DNA from: Actinomadura coerulea
Lineage (GTDB): Bacteria > Actinomycetota > Actinomycetes > Streptosporangiales > Streptosporangiaceae
Length of the DNA: 64,000 nt
Assembly (NCBI RefSeq): GCF_014208105.1
Contig: NZ_JACHMQ010000001.1
Coordinates: forward strand, 3,286,001 to 3,350,000
Direction of reading: 5' to 3'
The notes beneath the pieces are model-generated. The model saw nothing but the letters and a program-made list of their open reading frames with translations. It was not told the origin of the DNA and did not search any database. Positions 35,807 to 45,800 of the stretch are shown piece by piece. A program made the position numbers and the translations under genes. The number at the start of each line of letters is the position of its first letter. The first letter of the stretch is position 1.

Positions 35807-36930
35807 GCCATGGCCTCCTTCCGGCGGAAGGCCTCGAAGGCCTCGTGGAGCAGGGCGCGTTCGGCTTCGGTGGCGGGCCCGTCGGTGACCTCGGCGACGA
35901 AGTCGCCCGCGATGTCGAGGGCGGAGCGCTCGCGGACGCGCTCGGACCAGGTGCGGCCGCCGTCCGCGCCGCCGCCCTCGGGCTCGAAGCCGAGCACGAG
36001 CGTGTGCGGGAAGCGGCGGCGCAGCCGCTCCATCGCGGCGGACGGGCGGCGCGCGTCGGTGAGCGTGACCTGGAGCCAGCGGTCCTGGACGTCGTCGTAG
36101 GACGGGTCGGACAGCAGGTCGTCGATGCGGCCGCGGACCCGGGCCAGGCGCCGCGGGACGGGGGCCTCCACGAACTCCGCCGCGACGGCGCCGGGGCGCA
36201 GGTCGATCAGCCACGAGCCCTTGACGTGCCGCTCCTCGGAGAAGGAGTACGCCAGCGGCGAGCCCGAGTAGCGGACGCGGTCGTTGATGCGCCAGGCGCC
36301 GTGCAGGTGGCCGAGCGCCGCGTAGTCGACGCCGTCGAACACCGACGCCGACACCTGCGAGGAGCCGCCGACCGAGATGTCCCGCTCGCTCTCGCTGGAC
36401 TCGCCGCCGGTGACGAACGCGTGCGCGAGCACGACCGAGAGCCTGTCGTGGCGCGCGGCGTCGTCGCGGACGCGGCGCATCGCCTCGGTGAGCGCGGCGG
36501 CGTGGCTGCGCTCCTCCAGCTCCCACGGGTGGCGGACGAGCTCGGGCTCCAGGTACGGGACGCCGTAGACCGCGGCGTCGCCCACGACGACGGGCTCCCC
36601 CACGGTCGCGAAGTCGGTGCGGACGTGCACGCCGGCGGCGTCCATCAGCGCGGACCCGAACCCGAGGCGGCGCGCGGAGTCGTGGTTGCCCGCGATGATC
36701 ACGACCCGGGTGCGGGCGGCGAGCCGCGCCAGGGCCTCGTCGCACAGCCGGACGGCGTCCACCGCCGGCAGGGCGCGGTCGTAGACGTCGCCGGAGACCA
36801 GCACGCACTCGACCCGCTCCGCCGCGACGGTCTCGACCAGGTGGTCGACGAACGCCGCCTGCGCGGCCAGCAGGTCCTCGCGGTGGAACGATCTGCCGAG
36901 ATGCCAGTCGGAGGTGTGCAGGATTCGCAT
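35803..36930 (-). CDS. sbcD: Exonuclease SbcD (Mre11-like nuclease)
   Basis: Metallophosphoesterase nuclease of 375 residues, with all metal-site motifs: 'HTSDWHLG' near residue 5, 'SGDVYDR', 'GNHDSARR', 'VLAHAFV' and 'LGHLHG'. A capping domain follows and the C-terminus contacts SbcC. ATG 36930 (MRILHTSDWHLG) is the usual family start. It is divergent from the RibD-like reductase over 115 bp. Confidence 0.95.
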   Translation of the reverse strand: MRILHTSDWHLGRSFHREDLLAAQAAFVDHLVETVAAERVECVLVSGDVYDRALPAVDAVRLCDEALARLAARTRVVIIAGNHDSARRLGFGSALMDAAGVHVRTDFATVGEPVVVGDAAVYGVPYLEPELVRHPWELEERSHAAALTEAMRRVRDDAARHDRLSVVLAHAFVTGGESSESERDISVGGSSQVSASVFDGVDYAALGHLHGAWRINDRVRYSGSPLAYSFSEERHVKGSWLIDLRPGAVAAEFVEAPVPRRLARVRGRIDDLLSDPSYDDVQDRWLQVTLTDARRPSAAMERLRRRFPHTLVLGFEPEGGGADGGRTWSERVRERSALDIAGDFVAEVTDGPATEAERALLHEAFEAFRRKEAMA

Positions 36931-37045
36931 GTCGCAGCAACCATAGGCACCCCCTCCGACACATCCGGCGCAGAAACGCCGAGTCGCCCCAAACGATCTC
37001 GCGGGCGATGCGATCAAGGACGCGGCGCTCCCGTAGGGTGGCGGC

Positions 37046-37732
37046 GTGAGCGAGCGTCCCTACGTGCTGCTGAGCTGCGCGATGTCCGCCGACGGCTACA
37101 TCGACGACGCGACTCCGGAGCGGCTGCGGCTGTCCAGCACGGCGGACTGGGACCGGGTCGACGCGGTGCGCGCCGGCTGCGACGCGATCCTCGTCGGCGC
37201 GGGCACCGTCCGGGCCGACGACCCGAGGCTGCTCGTGCGGTCGGCGGCGCGGCGGGAGCAGCGGGTCGCGCGCGGGCTGCCGCCCGACCTCACCAAGGTG
37301 ACGCTGACCTGGAGCGGCGACCTGGACCCCGGCGCCCGGTTCTTCACCACGGGCGGTTCCCCGAAGCTCGTGTACGCCCCCACCGGCACGGCGGGCGGGC
37401 TGGCGGCCCGGCTGTCCGGCCTCGCCGAGGTCGTGGACGCCGGCGACCCGCTCGCGCTGGCCGCGGTGCTCGGCGACCTCGCCGCCCGGGGCGTCCGGCG
37501 GCTGATGGTCGAGGGCGGCGGCGGGATCCACACGCTGTTCCTCACCGCCGACGCGGTGGACGAGTTGCAGCTCGTGGTCGCGCCGTTCTTCGTCGGCGAC
37601 CCGTCCGCGCCGCGCTTCGTGCGCTCCGGGGTGTTCCCGCAGTCGCCCGCGCGCCCCATGCGGCTGCAGGAGGCCACCCGCATCGGCGACCTCGCCCTGC
37701 TGCGCTACCTCGTCGGGAGGGCGCGTGGATGA
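37046..37732 (+). CDS. RibD C-terminal-type reductase
   Basis: NADPH-dependent pyrimidine reductase domain protein of 228 residues (riboflavin-specific deaminase C-terminal family). Typical sequences are 'VLLSCAMSADGYIDDATPERLRLS', 'CDAILVGAGTVRADDPRLLVR' and 'GVRRLMVEGGGGIHTLFLTADAVDELQLVVAPFFVG'. It starts at GTG and overlaps the deaminase gene downstream by 8 bp. Together they equal one RibD split into two reading frames, with the order reversed. The pair could make a riboflavin intermediate or belong to a deazaflavin or nucleotide side pathway. Confidence 0.88.
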   Translation: MSERPYVLLSCAMSADGYIDDATPERLRLSSTADWDRVDAVRAGCDAILVGAGTVRADDPRLLVRSAARREQRVARGLPPDLTKVTLTWSGDLDPGARFFTTGGSPKLVYAPTGTAGGLAARLSGLAEVVDAGDPLALAAVLGDLAARGVRRLMVEGGGGIHTLFLTADAVDELQLVVAPFFVGDPSAPRFVRSGVFPQSPARPMRLQEATRIGDLALLRYLVGRARG

Positions 37733-38153
37733 CCTCGGCTGGCTGGCCCTGGCCTGCGACCTCGCCGCCCTGTGCCCGCCCTCGCGCACCGCGTTCTCGG
37801 TGGGCGCGGTCATCGTCGGGGCGGACGGGCGGGAGGTCGCGCGCGGCTTCTCCCGCGAGCACGACCCGCACGACCACGCCGAGGAGGCCGCGCTCGCCAG
37901 GGCGGGCGGCGACCTGGCCGGCGCGACCGTCTACAGCTCCCTCGAACCGTGCGGGCACCGCGCGTCGCGGCCCCGGACGTGCGCGGAGCTGATCGTCGCC
38001 TCGGGCGCCCGCCGCGTCGTGTTCGCCTGGCGGGAGCCGGCCCTGTTCGCCGCGGGCACGGGCGCGGAGGTCCTCGCGGCCGCGGGCGTCGAGGCGGTCG
38101 AGCTGCCCGGGCTCGCCGAGCGGGCCCGCCGCCCGAACGCCCACCTGCTCTAG
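37725..38153 (+). CDS. RibD N-terminal-type deaminase (CDA fold)
   Basis: Zinc-dependent deaminase of 142 residues. The zinc-site motif H-A-E is in 'HDHAEEAALARAGG' and P-C-x(n)-C in 'LEPCGHRASRPRTCAELI', as in the N-terminal domain of RibD. It ends 'GLAERARRPNAHLL', about the length of a single deaminase domain. Its GTG start lies inside the end of the reductase gene, so translation is coupled. It overlaps the convergent DsbA-like gene by 4 bp at the stops. Confidence 0.88.
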   Translation: MDDLGWLALACDLAALCPPSRTAFSVGAVIVGADGREVARGFSREHDPHDHAEEAALARAGGDLAGATVYSSLEPCGHRASRPRTCAELIVASGARRVVFAWREPALFAAGTGAEVLAAAGVEAVELPGLAERARRPNAHLL

Positions 38154-38746
38154 GAGAAGTCGGGGGCGGCGTGGGGCGGCCCCTTGAGCTCGTGGAAGCC
38201 GGGCGTCCCGGCGACGAGGAGCGTCCCGTCCCACAGCCGCCCGGCCTCCTCGCCGCGCGGGATCCGGGACAGCACCGGGCCGAAGAACGCCAGCTCCCCG
38301 ACCGCGACCACAGGCGTGCCGACGTGCGGGCCGACCCTCGCGAGCCCTTCGGCCGTCGAGGCGCGGACGGCGTCGTCGTACCGGTCGTCCCGGGCCGCGG
38401 CGGCGAGCCCCTCCGGCAGGCCGGCCTCGGCCAGCGCGCCGGGGACCGTCCGCGGATCCATCTCGCCGCGCTCGTGGACGCGGGCGCCGAACGCGGCGTA
38501 GAAGCGGCCGAGCGCCTCCTGCCCGGCCTCGCCGGCGACGGCGGCGCAGACCCGGGCGGGCAGCCACAGGTACCCCTCGGGATCGTTCTCGGGATCGTCG
38601 TCGCGGCCCTCGTTCAGCGCGGCCAGGCTCAGCAGGTGCCAGCGAAGCCCGACGGGCCGGGCCCCCGCGGCCTCCACCAGCCACCGCGTCGTGATCCACG
38701 TGTAGGGGCAGGACGGGTCGAACCAGACGTCGGCGATCTCGGCCAT
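38150..38746 (-). CDS. DsbA-family thioredoxin-fold protein, single-cysteine active site
   Basis: Protein of 198 residues, DsbA/2-hydroxychromene isomerase family, closest in look to the mycobacterial mycothiol-dependent nitroreductase Rv2466c ('WFDPxCPWCWITxRW'). Here the motif reads 'WFDPSCPYTWITTRW': the first Cys is kept and the second is Thr. The cis-Pro loop is 'GTPVVAV'. With one Cys it could act only by a monothiol mechanism, for example with mycothiol. Cytoplasmic. It is divergent from the aldehyde dehydrogenase over 130 bp with a 20-bp palindrome between them. Confidence 0.85.
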   Translation of the reverse strand: MAEIADVWFDPSCPYTWITTRWLVEAAGARPVGLRWHLLSLAALNEGRDDDPENDPEGYLWLPARVCAAVAGEAGQEALGRFYAAFGARVHERGEMDPRTVPGALAEAGLPEGLAAAARDDRYDDAVRASTAEGLARVGPHVGTPVVAVGELAFFGPVLSRIPRGEEAGRLWDGTLLVAGTPGFHELKGPPHAAPDFS

Positions 38747-38762
38747 GGCCCCCGTTCTATCA

Positions 38763-38782
38763 AATGAGACTCCAGTCTCATT
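38763..38782. promoter_or_regulatory. 20-bp palindromic operator
   Basis: Nine-bp perfect arms AATGAGACT and AGTCTCATT with a CC centre, 16 bp before the DsbA-like start and 94 bp before the aldehyde dehydrogenase start. This is a typical TetR-family site for a divergent promoter pair. No tetR gene is adjacent. Confidence 0.7.
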
Positions 38783-38876
38783 CCTCTTGCCAACGCCCCG
38801 GGACGTCATGCGATGCTGTGGCCAAGCAAGCATTCGGTTACCCGCGGCGGCCCTCGGGCAGGGGAGGCACGGCAGC

Positions 38877-40319
38877 ATGCGCGAGCACGATCGGCTGTTC
38901 ATCGGAGGCGAGTGGGCCGCACCGGCCGGCACCGGCGTGATCGACGTCGTCTCCCCGCACACCGAGGAGGTCATCGGGCGGGTCCCCGAGGGCACCGAGG
39001 GCGACATCGACGCCGCCGTCGCGGCGGCCCGGCGCGCCTTCGACGAGGGCCCCTGGCCGCGGATGACCCCCGCCGAGCGGGCGGAGGTCGTCGGCCGGCT
39101 CTCGGCGATCTACGCCGAGCGGCAGCAGGAGATGGCCGACCTCGTGACCGCCGAGATGGGGTCGCCCATCATGTTCTCGGTGTTCGGGCAGGCGGCCATC
39201 CCGCAGATGGTGCTCCAGTACTACGTCGACCTCGCCGCCTCCTACACCTGGGAGGAGGAGCGGCAGGGCATGCTGGGGCCCGTCACGGTCGCCCAGGAGC
39301 CGGTCGGCGTCGTCGCGGCGATCGTCCCGTGGAACGTCCCGCAGTTCACGCTGATGCTCAAGCTCGCGCCCGCGCTCATCGCCGGCTGCACGGTCGTGGC
39401 CAAGCCCTCCCCCGAGACCCCCCTCGACTCCTACCTGCTCGCCGAGTGGATCCGCGAGGCGGGGATCCCCGAGGGCGTCGTCAACTTCGTCCCCGCCGGG
39501 CGCGAGGTCGGCGCCTACCTCGTCGCCCACCCGGACGTGGACAAGGTGTCCTTCACCGGCTCCACCGCCGCCGGGCGCAAGATCGGCGCGGTCTGCGGCG
39601 AGCAGCTCAAGCGGGTCACCCTCGAACTCGGCGGCAAGTCCGCCGCGATCATCCTGGACGACGCCGACCTGGCCTCCACCGTCGAGGGCTTCAAGCTGGC
39701 GTCGCTGATGAACAACGGCGAGGCGTGCGCCGCGCAGACCCGCATCCTCGCCTCCCGCCGCCGCTACGACGAGGTCGCCGACGCGCTCGCCACCATGGTG
39801 AGCGGCCTCAGCGTGGGCGACCCCTCCGACTACGGCTGCGAGATCGGCCCGCTGGTCGCCAAGCGGCAGCAGGAGCGCGTGGAGAACTACATCCGGATCG
39901 GCCAGGACGAGGGCGCCAAGCTGATCACCGGCGGCCTGAACCGCCCGCACGACCGCGGCTGGTACGTCGCGCCCACCGTCTTCGGCGACGTCGGCAACGA
40001 CATGCGCATCGCCCGCGAGGAGATCTTCGGCCCCGTGCTGGTCCTCATCCCCTACGAGGACGAGGCCGACGCCGTCAGGATCGCCAACGACAGCGACTAC
40101 GGGCTCGGCGGCTCGGTCTGGACCTCCGACGTCGACCACGGCGTCGAGGTCGCCCGCCGCATCCGCACCGGGAGCTGCGGCGTCAACATGTACACCCTCG
40201 ACCCGAACACCCCGTTCGGCGGCTACAAGAACAGCGGCCTCGGCCGCGAGCTCGGCCCCGAGGGCCTGCACGCCTACCTGGAGCACAAGTCCATCCCCCA
40301 CCCCGCCCCCGCGGGCTGA
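38877..40319 (+). CDS. NAD(P)-dependent aldehyde dehydrogenase
   Basis: Aldehyde dehydrogenase of 480 residues. Cofactor and catalytic motifs are 'VPWNVPQFTLMLKLAPALIAGCTVVAKPSPETP', 'VSFTGSTAAGRKIG', the general-base Glu in 'VTLELGGKSA' and the nucleophile Cys in 'NNGEACAAQTR'. The end 'NTPFGGYKNSGLGRELGPEGLHAYLEHKSI' is standard. ATG 38877 follows AGGGGAGG. It belongs to the actinobacterial ALDH group often found with steroid or alkane genes; the substrate is not predictable. A strong hairpin follows the stop codon. Confidence 0.93.
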   Translation: MREHDRLFIGGEWAAPAGTGVIDVVSPHTEEVIGRVPEGTEGDIDAAVAAARRAFDEGPWPRMTPAERAEVVGRLSAIYAERQQEMADLVTAEMGSPIMFSVFGQAAIPQMVLQYYVDLAASYTWEEERQGMLGPVTVAQEPVGVVAAIVPWNVPQFTLMLKLAPALIAGCTVVAKPSPETPLDSYLLAEWIREAGIPEGVVNFVPAGREVGAYLVAHPDVDKVSFTGSTAAGRKIGAVCGEQLKRVTLELGGKSAAIILDDADLASTVEGFKLASLMNNGEACAAQTRILASRRRYDEVADALATMVSGLSVGDPSDYGCEIGPLVAKRQQERVENYIRIGQDEGAKLITGGLNRPHDRGWYVAPTVFGDVGNDMRIAREEIFGPVLVLIPYEDEADAVRIANDSDYGLGGSVWTSDVDHGVEVARRIRTGSCGVNMYTLDPNTPFGGYKNSGLGRELGPEGLHAYLEHKSIPHPAPAG

Positions 40320-40326
40320 CGCCCGG

Positions 40327-40358
40327 CGTTCCCGCGCGTCCCCGGACGCGCGGGAACG
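40327..40358. terminator. Strong hairpin terminator after the aldehyde dehydrogenase
   Basis: Perfect 15-bp arms starting CGTTCCCGCGCGTCC with a 2-nt loop, 8 bp after the stop codon. It separates the dehydrogenase from the SMC-like operon, which therefore needs its own promoter in 40359-40482. Confidence 0.75.
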
Positions 40359-40482
40359 GCCCGTCACCGCAGAAGGGCGACCGGCCAGCGGTGCCGGGCG
40401 CGGCAGGCGCGGACGGCCGCGGCGGACGGCGCGCCCGCGCCGATTCCACCTTGGCGGCGCGGTGGCCGTACCGTAGTGCGCC

Positions 40483-41688
40483 GTGTCCCTCGACAACACG
40501 GCCGCCAGCCTCGACGACGTCCTCGTCGGCGAGGCTGTGCTGGGCGTCTACCGCCAGATGTTCGCGGCGCTGGCCCGCGACAGCGGCGCCGTCGTGGACG
40601 ATCCGGAGCTGGTGGACGTCGCCGAGACGCTCCTCGCCGCGTTCGCCGACGCGGGCGAGGACGGGCTGAGCCGCGAGCAGATGCGGTACGTGTGCCGCCG
40701 CTACCCGGCCGAGGTCTTCGAGAACCGGCTGCGGGTCCTGAAGGGGCTCGGCGCCGTCCGCGAGGTGTTCCCCAAGCCGAACCAGCTGCGCTACCGGGCG
40801 TCGTTCACGAGCGTCGTCGGGCTGATGTTCGTCCGGCGGATGATGCTGGACGGCGGCCAGAGCGAGATGCACCGCCTCCTCGCGCTGGAGCAGCTCAACG
40901 TGGCCGACCCGCGCATGACGCCCGAGCAGGCGCGCGACGGCGCGGACGGCCTCGCCCGCGCGTTCCGGCTGTGGAGCGTCGAGCTCGTCACGCTCACCCA
41001 CGGCACCATCGAGGAGCTCCGGGAGCAGGCCCCCAAGCTCTGGGGCACCGAGGAGATCCTGCTGCGCGCCGAGCGGCTGCACGGCGCGATCCTGCGCCGC
41101 TGGCCGCAGCTCGACCGCACCTGCACCGACCTGCGCGCCGCCATCTACGCCTACGGCGACGCCTCCCGCCGCGCCGCCGCGCGGCTGTCGGACTCGGCGG
41201 GCACCACCCGCAACCTCACCCTCCTGCCGCCCGAGACCTGGCGCACCTTCACCCGCACCGCGTCCCGGGAGGACCTCGCCGCCGTCCTGGACGGGTTCGT
41301 CTTCGACGCGGCGGCGCCGTGGCACGAGCCGTCCGCCGTGGTGACCGCCGTGGAGGACGGCCCGCGCGCCACGCCGCCGCGGCCGGCGCCGCCCCGCCCG
41401 TCGGTCCCCGACCCGGGGCTGTCGGGCGACACCGGGTCGGACACGGCCGCGACCGGGAGGCTCCGCGAGCTGGCCGAGCAGGTCCTCCGCGGCCGCGACG
41501 CGATCGCGGTCGAGGACGTCCTCGCGGAGGACTGGGCCGCTGCCCGCCGCATGCTCGCCGACCTGGCGTCCCTCCACCTGCACCCCGAACTCCCCTACCG
41601 CCTCGTCTGGTCGGACGGCCTGGCGGTGCGTCCCGAAGGGTGCCCGACGTGGGTGACCCCGGGGCGGCTCGAAAGGACGGACCGGTGA
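40483..41688 (+). CDS. Kleisin-like subunit of an SMC/MksB-type complex
   Basis: Protein of 401 residues, first gene of the SMC operon. It is mainly alpha-helical. The N-terminus (about 30-110) looks like a winged helix: 'EDGLSREQMRYVCRRYPAEVFENRLRVLKGLGAVREVF'. A helical middle (110-270) and an acidic/Pro-rich break (about 285-325, 'ATPPRPAPPRPSVP') follow, then a small C-terminal domain. By position, size and layout it corresponds to MksF/JetA, which closes the SMC ring, but I do not recognise a sequence signature strong enough to be sure. Its stop overlaps the next start as GTGA. Confidence 0.65.
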   Translation: MSLDNTAASLDDVLVGEAVLGVYRQMFAALARDSGAVVDDPELVDVAETLLAAFADAGEDGLSREQMRYVCRRYPAEVFENRLRVLKGLGAVREVFPKPNQLRYRASFTSVVGLMFVRRMMLDGGQSEMHRLLALEQLNVADPRMTPEQARDGADGLARAFRLWSVELVTLTHGTIEELREQAPKLWGTEEILLRAERLHGAILRRWPQLDRTCTDLRAAIYAYGDASRRAAARLSDSAGTTRNLTLLPPETWRTFTRTASREDLAAVLDGFVFDAAAPWHEPSAVVTAVEDGPRATPPRPAPPRPSVPDPGLSGDTGSDTAATGRLRELAEQVLRGRDAIAVEDVLAEDWAAARRMLADLASLHLHPELPYRLVWSDGLAVRPEGCPTWVTPGRLERTDR

Positions 41689-42230
41689 CCGTCGACCCGC
41701 ATGTGCTGGCACGCGCACGCGCACGCGTGCTGGGCGGCCCGTCCGTCCCCGCGTCCGATCCCGTGCCGCCGGGGACCGTCGCCGCGGCGGACGGCGCCCG
41801 CGTCTGGGTCCTTCCCGTGTGGCCGGACGGCGCGACGCCCGCGCTGCTGGAGGAGTACGACACCGCGCCGATGCCGCTGGACCGCGCCGGGCAGGCCCGC
41901 CGCGTCCTCGCCGCGGCGCTGCGCTGCTGCTGGACGCGCCTGGACGACGCGCCGTGGCCCGGCTCCCCGTCCACGGTCGCGGACGTCCTGGAGGTGTACG
42001 CGGGCATGACGCGCGGCGACACCGACCTGGCCCGCCGCTGGGCCACGGGCGAGCTGCGCCGCCTGTCCGAGACCGGGTGGCTGCTGCTGGACGAGGCCTC
42101 GGGCGCCGTCCGCCCCGGCCCCCGGGTCGCGCTCTGGCCGGAGGGCTCCCTGGCGTCCCTGCGGGACCTCCTGCGCCGCCTCCCCGAACCGCCCGCCCGC
42201 CCCGGCGCCGGGGAGGGCCCGGGTGAGTGA
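41685..42230 (+). CDS. Small putative winged-helix subunit of the SMC operon, first of two
   Basis: Protein of 181 residues starting at GTG 41685, overlapping both neighbours. It is not similar to a family I can name. The middle contains 'YAGMTRGDTDLARRWATGELRRLSETGWLLLDEASGAVRPGP', which reads as a helix-turn-helix plus wing, so a KITE-type (MksE/ScpB-like) fold is possible. It has no equivalent in the usual three- or four-gene MksFEB(G)/JetABCD order and is therefore the extra gene of this operon. The fold and role are inferred from context. Confidence 0.6.
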   Translation: MTVDPHVLARARARVLGGPSVPASDPVPPGTVAAADGARVWVLPVWPDGATPALLEEYDTAPMPLDRAGQARRVLAAALRCCWTRLDDAPWPGSPSTVADVLEVYAGMTRGDTDLARRWATGELRRLSETGWLLLDEASGAVRPGPRVALWPEGSLASLRDLLRRLPEPPARPGAGEGPGE

Positions 42231-42879
42231 CATGTTCGAGCCGGTGCTGCGGGCCTACGACGAGCGGCGCCGCGCGGAGGTCGTGGCGGCCTACATGGCG
42301 GTGGAGCACGCTGCCGAGCCGGTCCCGGAGGTGCGGTTCGCGGCCCTGCGGGAGCCGGCGCTGCGCAGGGCGGTCGAGGAGATGCTGGCGCTGGGCGGGC
42401 GGACCCTCATCCGGTCGCGGCACACGCGGTGGATCTCCGGGTACCGGGACGACGTCGCGGCGGAGCTCGCCGCCGATCCCGAGTGCGTCCCGCCGGTGCG
42501 GGAGCGGGCGGTGCTGACGCTCGTGCTGATCCACTCGGTGGCCATTCCGAGGGCGGCGGGGCTGCTGGAGGACGACTCGTGGCTGTCGCCCCACCCGACA
42601 CCGCTGGACGAGCTGCGCCGCCGGACGCAGCTGCCGGTCGGGGAGCTGGAGGCGTCGCTGCGGCGGCTGCGGCTGGCCGGGCTGGTGTCTCAGGTGAAGG
42701 CGGGCTCGGACGACGCCGGGGGGTTCGTGCCGGGGCCGCAGTTCCACCGGCTGACGGACGCCGCGCGAAGGCGGCTGCAAGAGGAGCTGATCCTGGCCGC
42801 CGGGCCGGACTCGCCGCTCGCGGCGGCGATCCGTGCGCGGCGCAGGGGGCGGGAACGCGAGCAGGGGGAGCACACATGA
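42223..42879 (+). CDS. Putative KITE/MksE-like subunit of the SMC operon, second of two
   Basis: Protein of 218 residues, starting at GTG 42223 inside the previous gene (8-bp overlap) and overlapping the SMC start as ATGA. The second half has a winged-helix look: 'TPLDELRRRTQLPVGELEASLRRLRLAGLVSQVKAGS' then a wing 'GGFVPGPQFHRLTDAARRRL'. The position directly before the ATPase gene is that of MksE/JetB. The basic C-terminus 'IRARRRGREREQGEH' may touch DNA. The function is inferred from the operon. Confidence 0.65.
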   Translation: MSDMFEPVLRAYDERRRAEVVAAYMAVEHAAEPVPEVRFAALREPALRRAVEEMLALGGRTLIRSRHTRWISGYRDDVAAELAADPECVPPVRERAVLTLVLIHSVAIPRAAGLLEDDSWLSPHPTPLDELRRRTQLPVGELEASLRRLRLAGLVSQVKAGSDDAGGFVPGPQFHRLTDAARRRLQEELILAAGPDSPLAAAIRARRRGREREQGEHT

Positions 42880-45800
42880 CGGCCGTCCTCGAACCGATGG
42901 TGACCGCGCGCGACGCCGAGAACGTCGTCGGCGGCCGGACCCTCGTGGCCGTGCAGGCGGTGAACATCTCACGGCTGTCGACGCATCCGGTGCCGACCGT
43001 CCCGGGGACGCTCATCGTGGTGGCCGGGCAGGGCCCGAAGGACTCCAACGGCGCCGGCAAGTCCTCGTTCATCGCGGCCATCACCGCGCTCCTGGGCGAC
43101 GAGCAGTGGCGGTTCGCGTCGGGCGCGCGTGCGGTGGCGGAGCTGCTGTTCAACGCGGAGCTGGCCGCGCAGGGCGACAGCCAGTGGGCCAGCGCCGACC
43201 ACGGCTACATCGTCGGGGTCTTCGACTACGCCGATCCCGCGGAGGGCGACGGCCCCGGGGAGGAGGGCGAGACGGCCGTCACCGTGTGGCTGCGGGTGAA
43301 CGCCGACGCGCCGCACCTGGAGATCCGGTGGCGGCGGGGCGTCCACCTGGCCTCCGCACCGTCCGAGGCCGACCGGGTGTCGCTGGCCGACCGGCTGTGG
43401 GCGAGCCTGCCGCGCAGCGCCGGGCGCCGCGACCTCGTCGCGAAGGACCTGTCCCGCGTCCTGTACGGGGGGCAGGTGCGGTGCGTGTCGTTCCTGTCGA
43501 CCTCGGTGCGGTCCAAGGTCGCGACGAACCTGCTGTCCCAGCCGCTGAACGAGATCAGCCCGGAGCGCATCTTCAGCGCGATCGCGGCGCTGACCGGGCT
43601 GGACCGGGAGCTGGAGGCCGAGCGCAAGTCCCGCGCGGAGGAGCACCGGGAGCGGGCCAAGGCGGCGGAGGCGGCCGAGCGGCTCACCGAGTGGGAGCGC
43701 GAGGCGGCGAGCCTGCTGAAGACGTTCGACCGCCGCGACCGGGCCCGCGACGAGACCGCCGCGGCGGTGCGGCACTGGCGGACGCGGCAGGCCCGGCTGC
43801 TGATGGACGCGGCCGAGGCCGACGCCGCGCACGCGGCCGACCAGGAGCGGCTGCACCGCGAGGGCGAGGAGCTCGCCGCAGCGGCCAGGGCCGCCGAGAA
43901 GGAGATCGAGCAGCTCACCGGCGGCGCGCTGGAGGAGCGGCTCCGGGAGGCGGGCGCCGCGCTCGCGGACCTGAAGGGCCAGGCCGACAAGCTCGGCGCG
44001 GACAAGGCCGTCGCCCGCAACCGCATGGACGAGCTGCGCCGGCGCGTGTCGGCGCTGGAGGAGCGCCGCCGGGAGGCCGACGGGCGCGACCGCGGCACCG
44101 CCCGCGCCGAGCTGGCGGAGGCCGAGGGCCGCCGGGACGAGGCGCAGCAGGAGTACGGGATGGCCAAGGGCGCCGTCGCGCGCGCGGAGCGGTCGCTGGC
44201 GGAGGCGGAGGCCGGCGAGGGCAGCGCGCCCGCGCAGATCCGCGCGCTGGCCGCCGCGGGCATCGCCGCGGTCGGCCTGCTGGACGCCGTCGAGCTGGCC
44301 GAAGGCGTCCGGGAGCGCTGGGAGGCGGCCCTGTGGCCCTACCGGGAGGCCGTCGTCGTCGGAGCGGACGATCTCGGCGCCGCGGTCGCCGCCCTGGACG
44401 GCATGCCCGGCTCCATGATCGTCCCCGCGGACGGGGCCGGGGCCCTCCCGGACGGCGTGAGCTGCGAGCCCTCGCCGAGCGGCTTCTTCGCGGCCCTCGA
44501 AGGAGAGGGCACCGGGGTCGTGGTCGTCGGCGGGTTCCAGGAGCCCGTCACGGGGCGCGTGGCCCGGGTGCGGGCGGCCAGGACGGCGGTGGAGTCCGCC
44601 GAGGAGGCGCTGGAGCGCGCGCGGCAGGCCACGTCCGACGCCGCCGCCGACGTGGCGCTCGCCGGGCGGCGGCTCGCGGGTGCGCGGGCCGCGGCGGAAC
44701 TGGACGACGTCCGCGCGGCGATGGCGGAGCTGCGCGAGGGCCTGGAGGAGCTGGGCGGCAGCGAGTCCCGGCTCGGCCCGCGCCTCGGGGCGGCGGAGCA
44801 GACCCTGCGGCGGCTCCAGGCGAAGGCCGACACGCGCGCGCTGGAGGTCGACCGGCTGCGCGGCCGCAGGGAGACCCACGAGCGCGAGCGCGACAAGGTC
44901 CGCCGCGCCGCGTCCGAGCTGGCCGGCAGGCGCGCCGCGCTCGGCCTGGACGATCTGGAGAAGGCGTGGGGCGGCTCCCGCGAGGACGCCGCCGGGTGGC
45001 TGTCCGGCCTGGACGACGACGAGGCCACGTGGACGCCCGCCGAGTGGTGGCACAGCGCCGAGAAGCACCTGTCGGAGGCGCTGCGGCGCGTCTTCCCCGA
45101 CGGCCCGTCGGACGAGGACATGCCCGAGGAGATGCGGTTCCTGCTCCGCGAGCGCGCCGAGGGCGAGGGCCGCCGCACCGACCGCGAGCAGGCCACGTTC
45201 CCCCGCCTGGTCAAGGCGATGGAGAGCTACCTGCGCCAGCAGGAGGACTACGAGAGGCACCAGCGGCGCCAGATCGAGGTGCAGCTGTCGGGGCGCCGCG
45301 CCGACCTGGACAAGGCGCAGAAGGGCGCGACGGAGGCGGCGGGCGCCGCCGAGGCGCACCGCACGGCGCTCACGGCCGCGATCCGCGCGCGCCTGCAGCG
45401 GGTCTCGGAGGAGTTCGAGAAGCTCGACGTGACCTATGGGGGGTACGGCGCGACGCTGGAGTTCCCCACGCCGGAGCAGCCGGGCGACCCCGAGCAGGAG
45501 TGGCGCTGGCGCGTCACGCCGAAGTGGCGCCGCTCGGACGGGCAGCGGTACGTCCCGTACAACCGGCGCGCCAACACCGCGCTCATGGACGAGAAGGCCG
45601 TCAAGCTGGTGTGCGCGGCGGCGCTCGCCAGCTCCGGCGGCGGCCGGCTGTGCCTCGTGCTGGACGAGCTCGGCCGCAACCTCGGCAAGGAGCACCGCAA
45701 GGAGGCCGTCGCGCTCTTCCGCAAGATCGGTGAGACGCACGGCATCACCGTGATCGGCGCGCTGCAGGACGACATGGAGCCGTACGCGATCGACGCGTGC

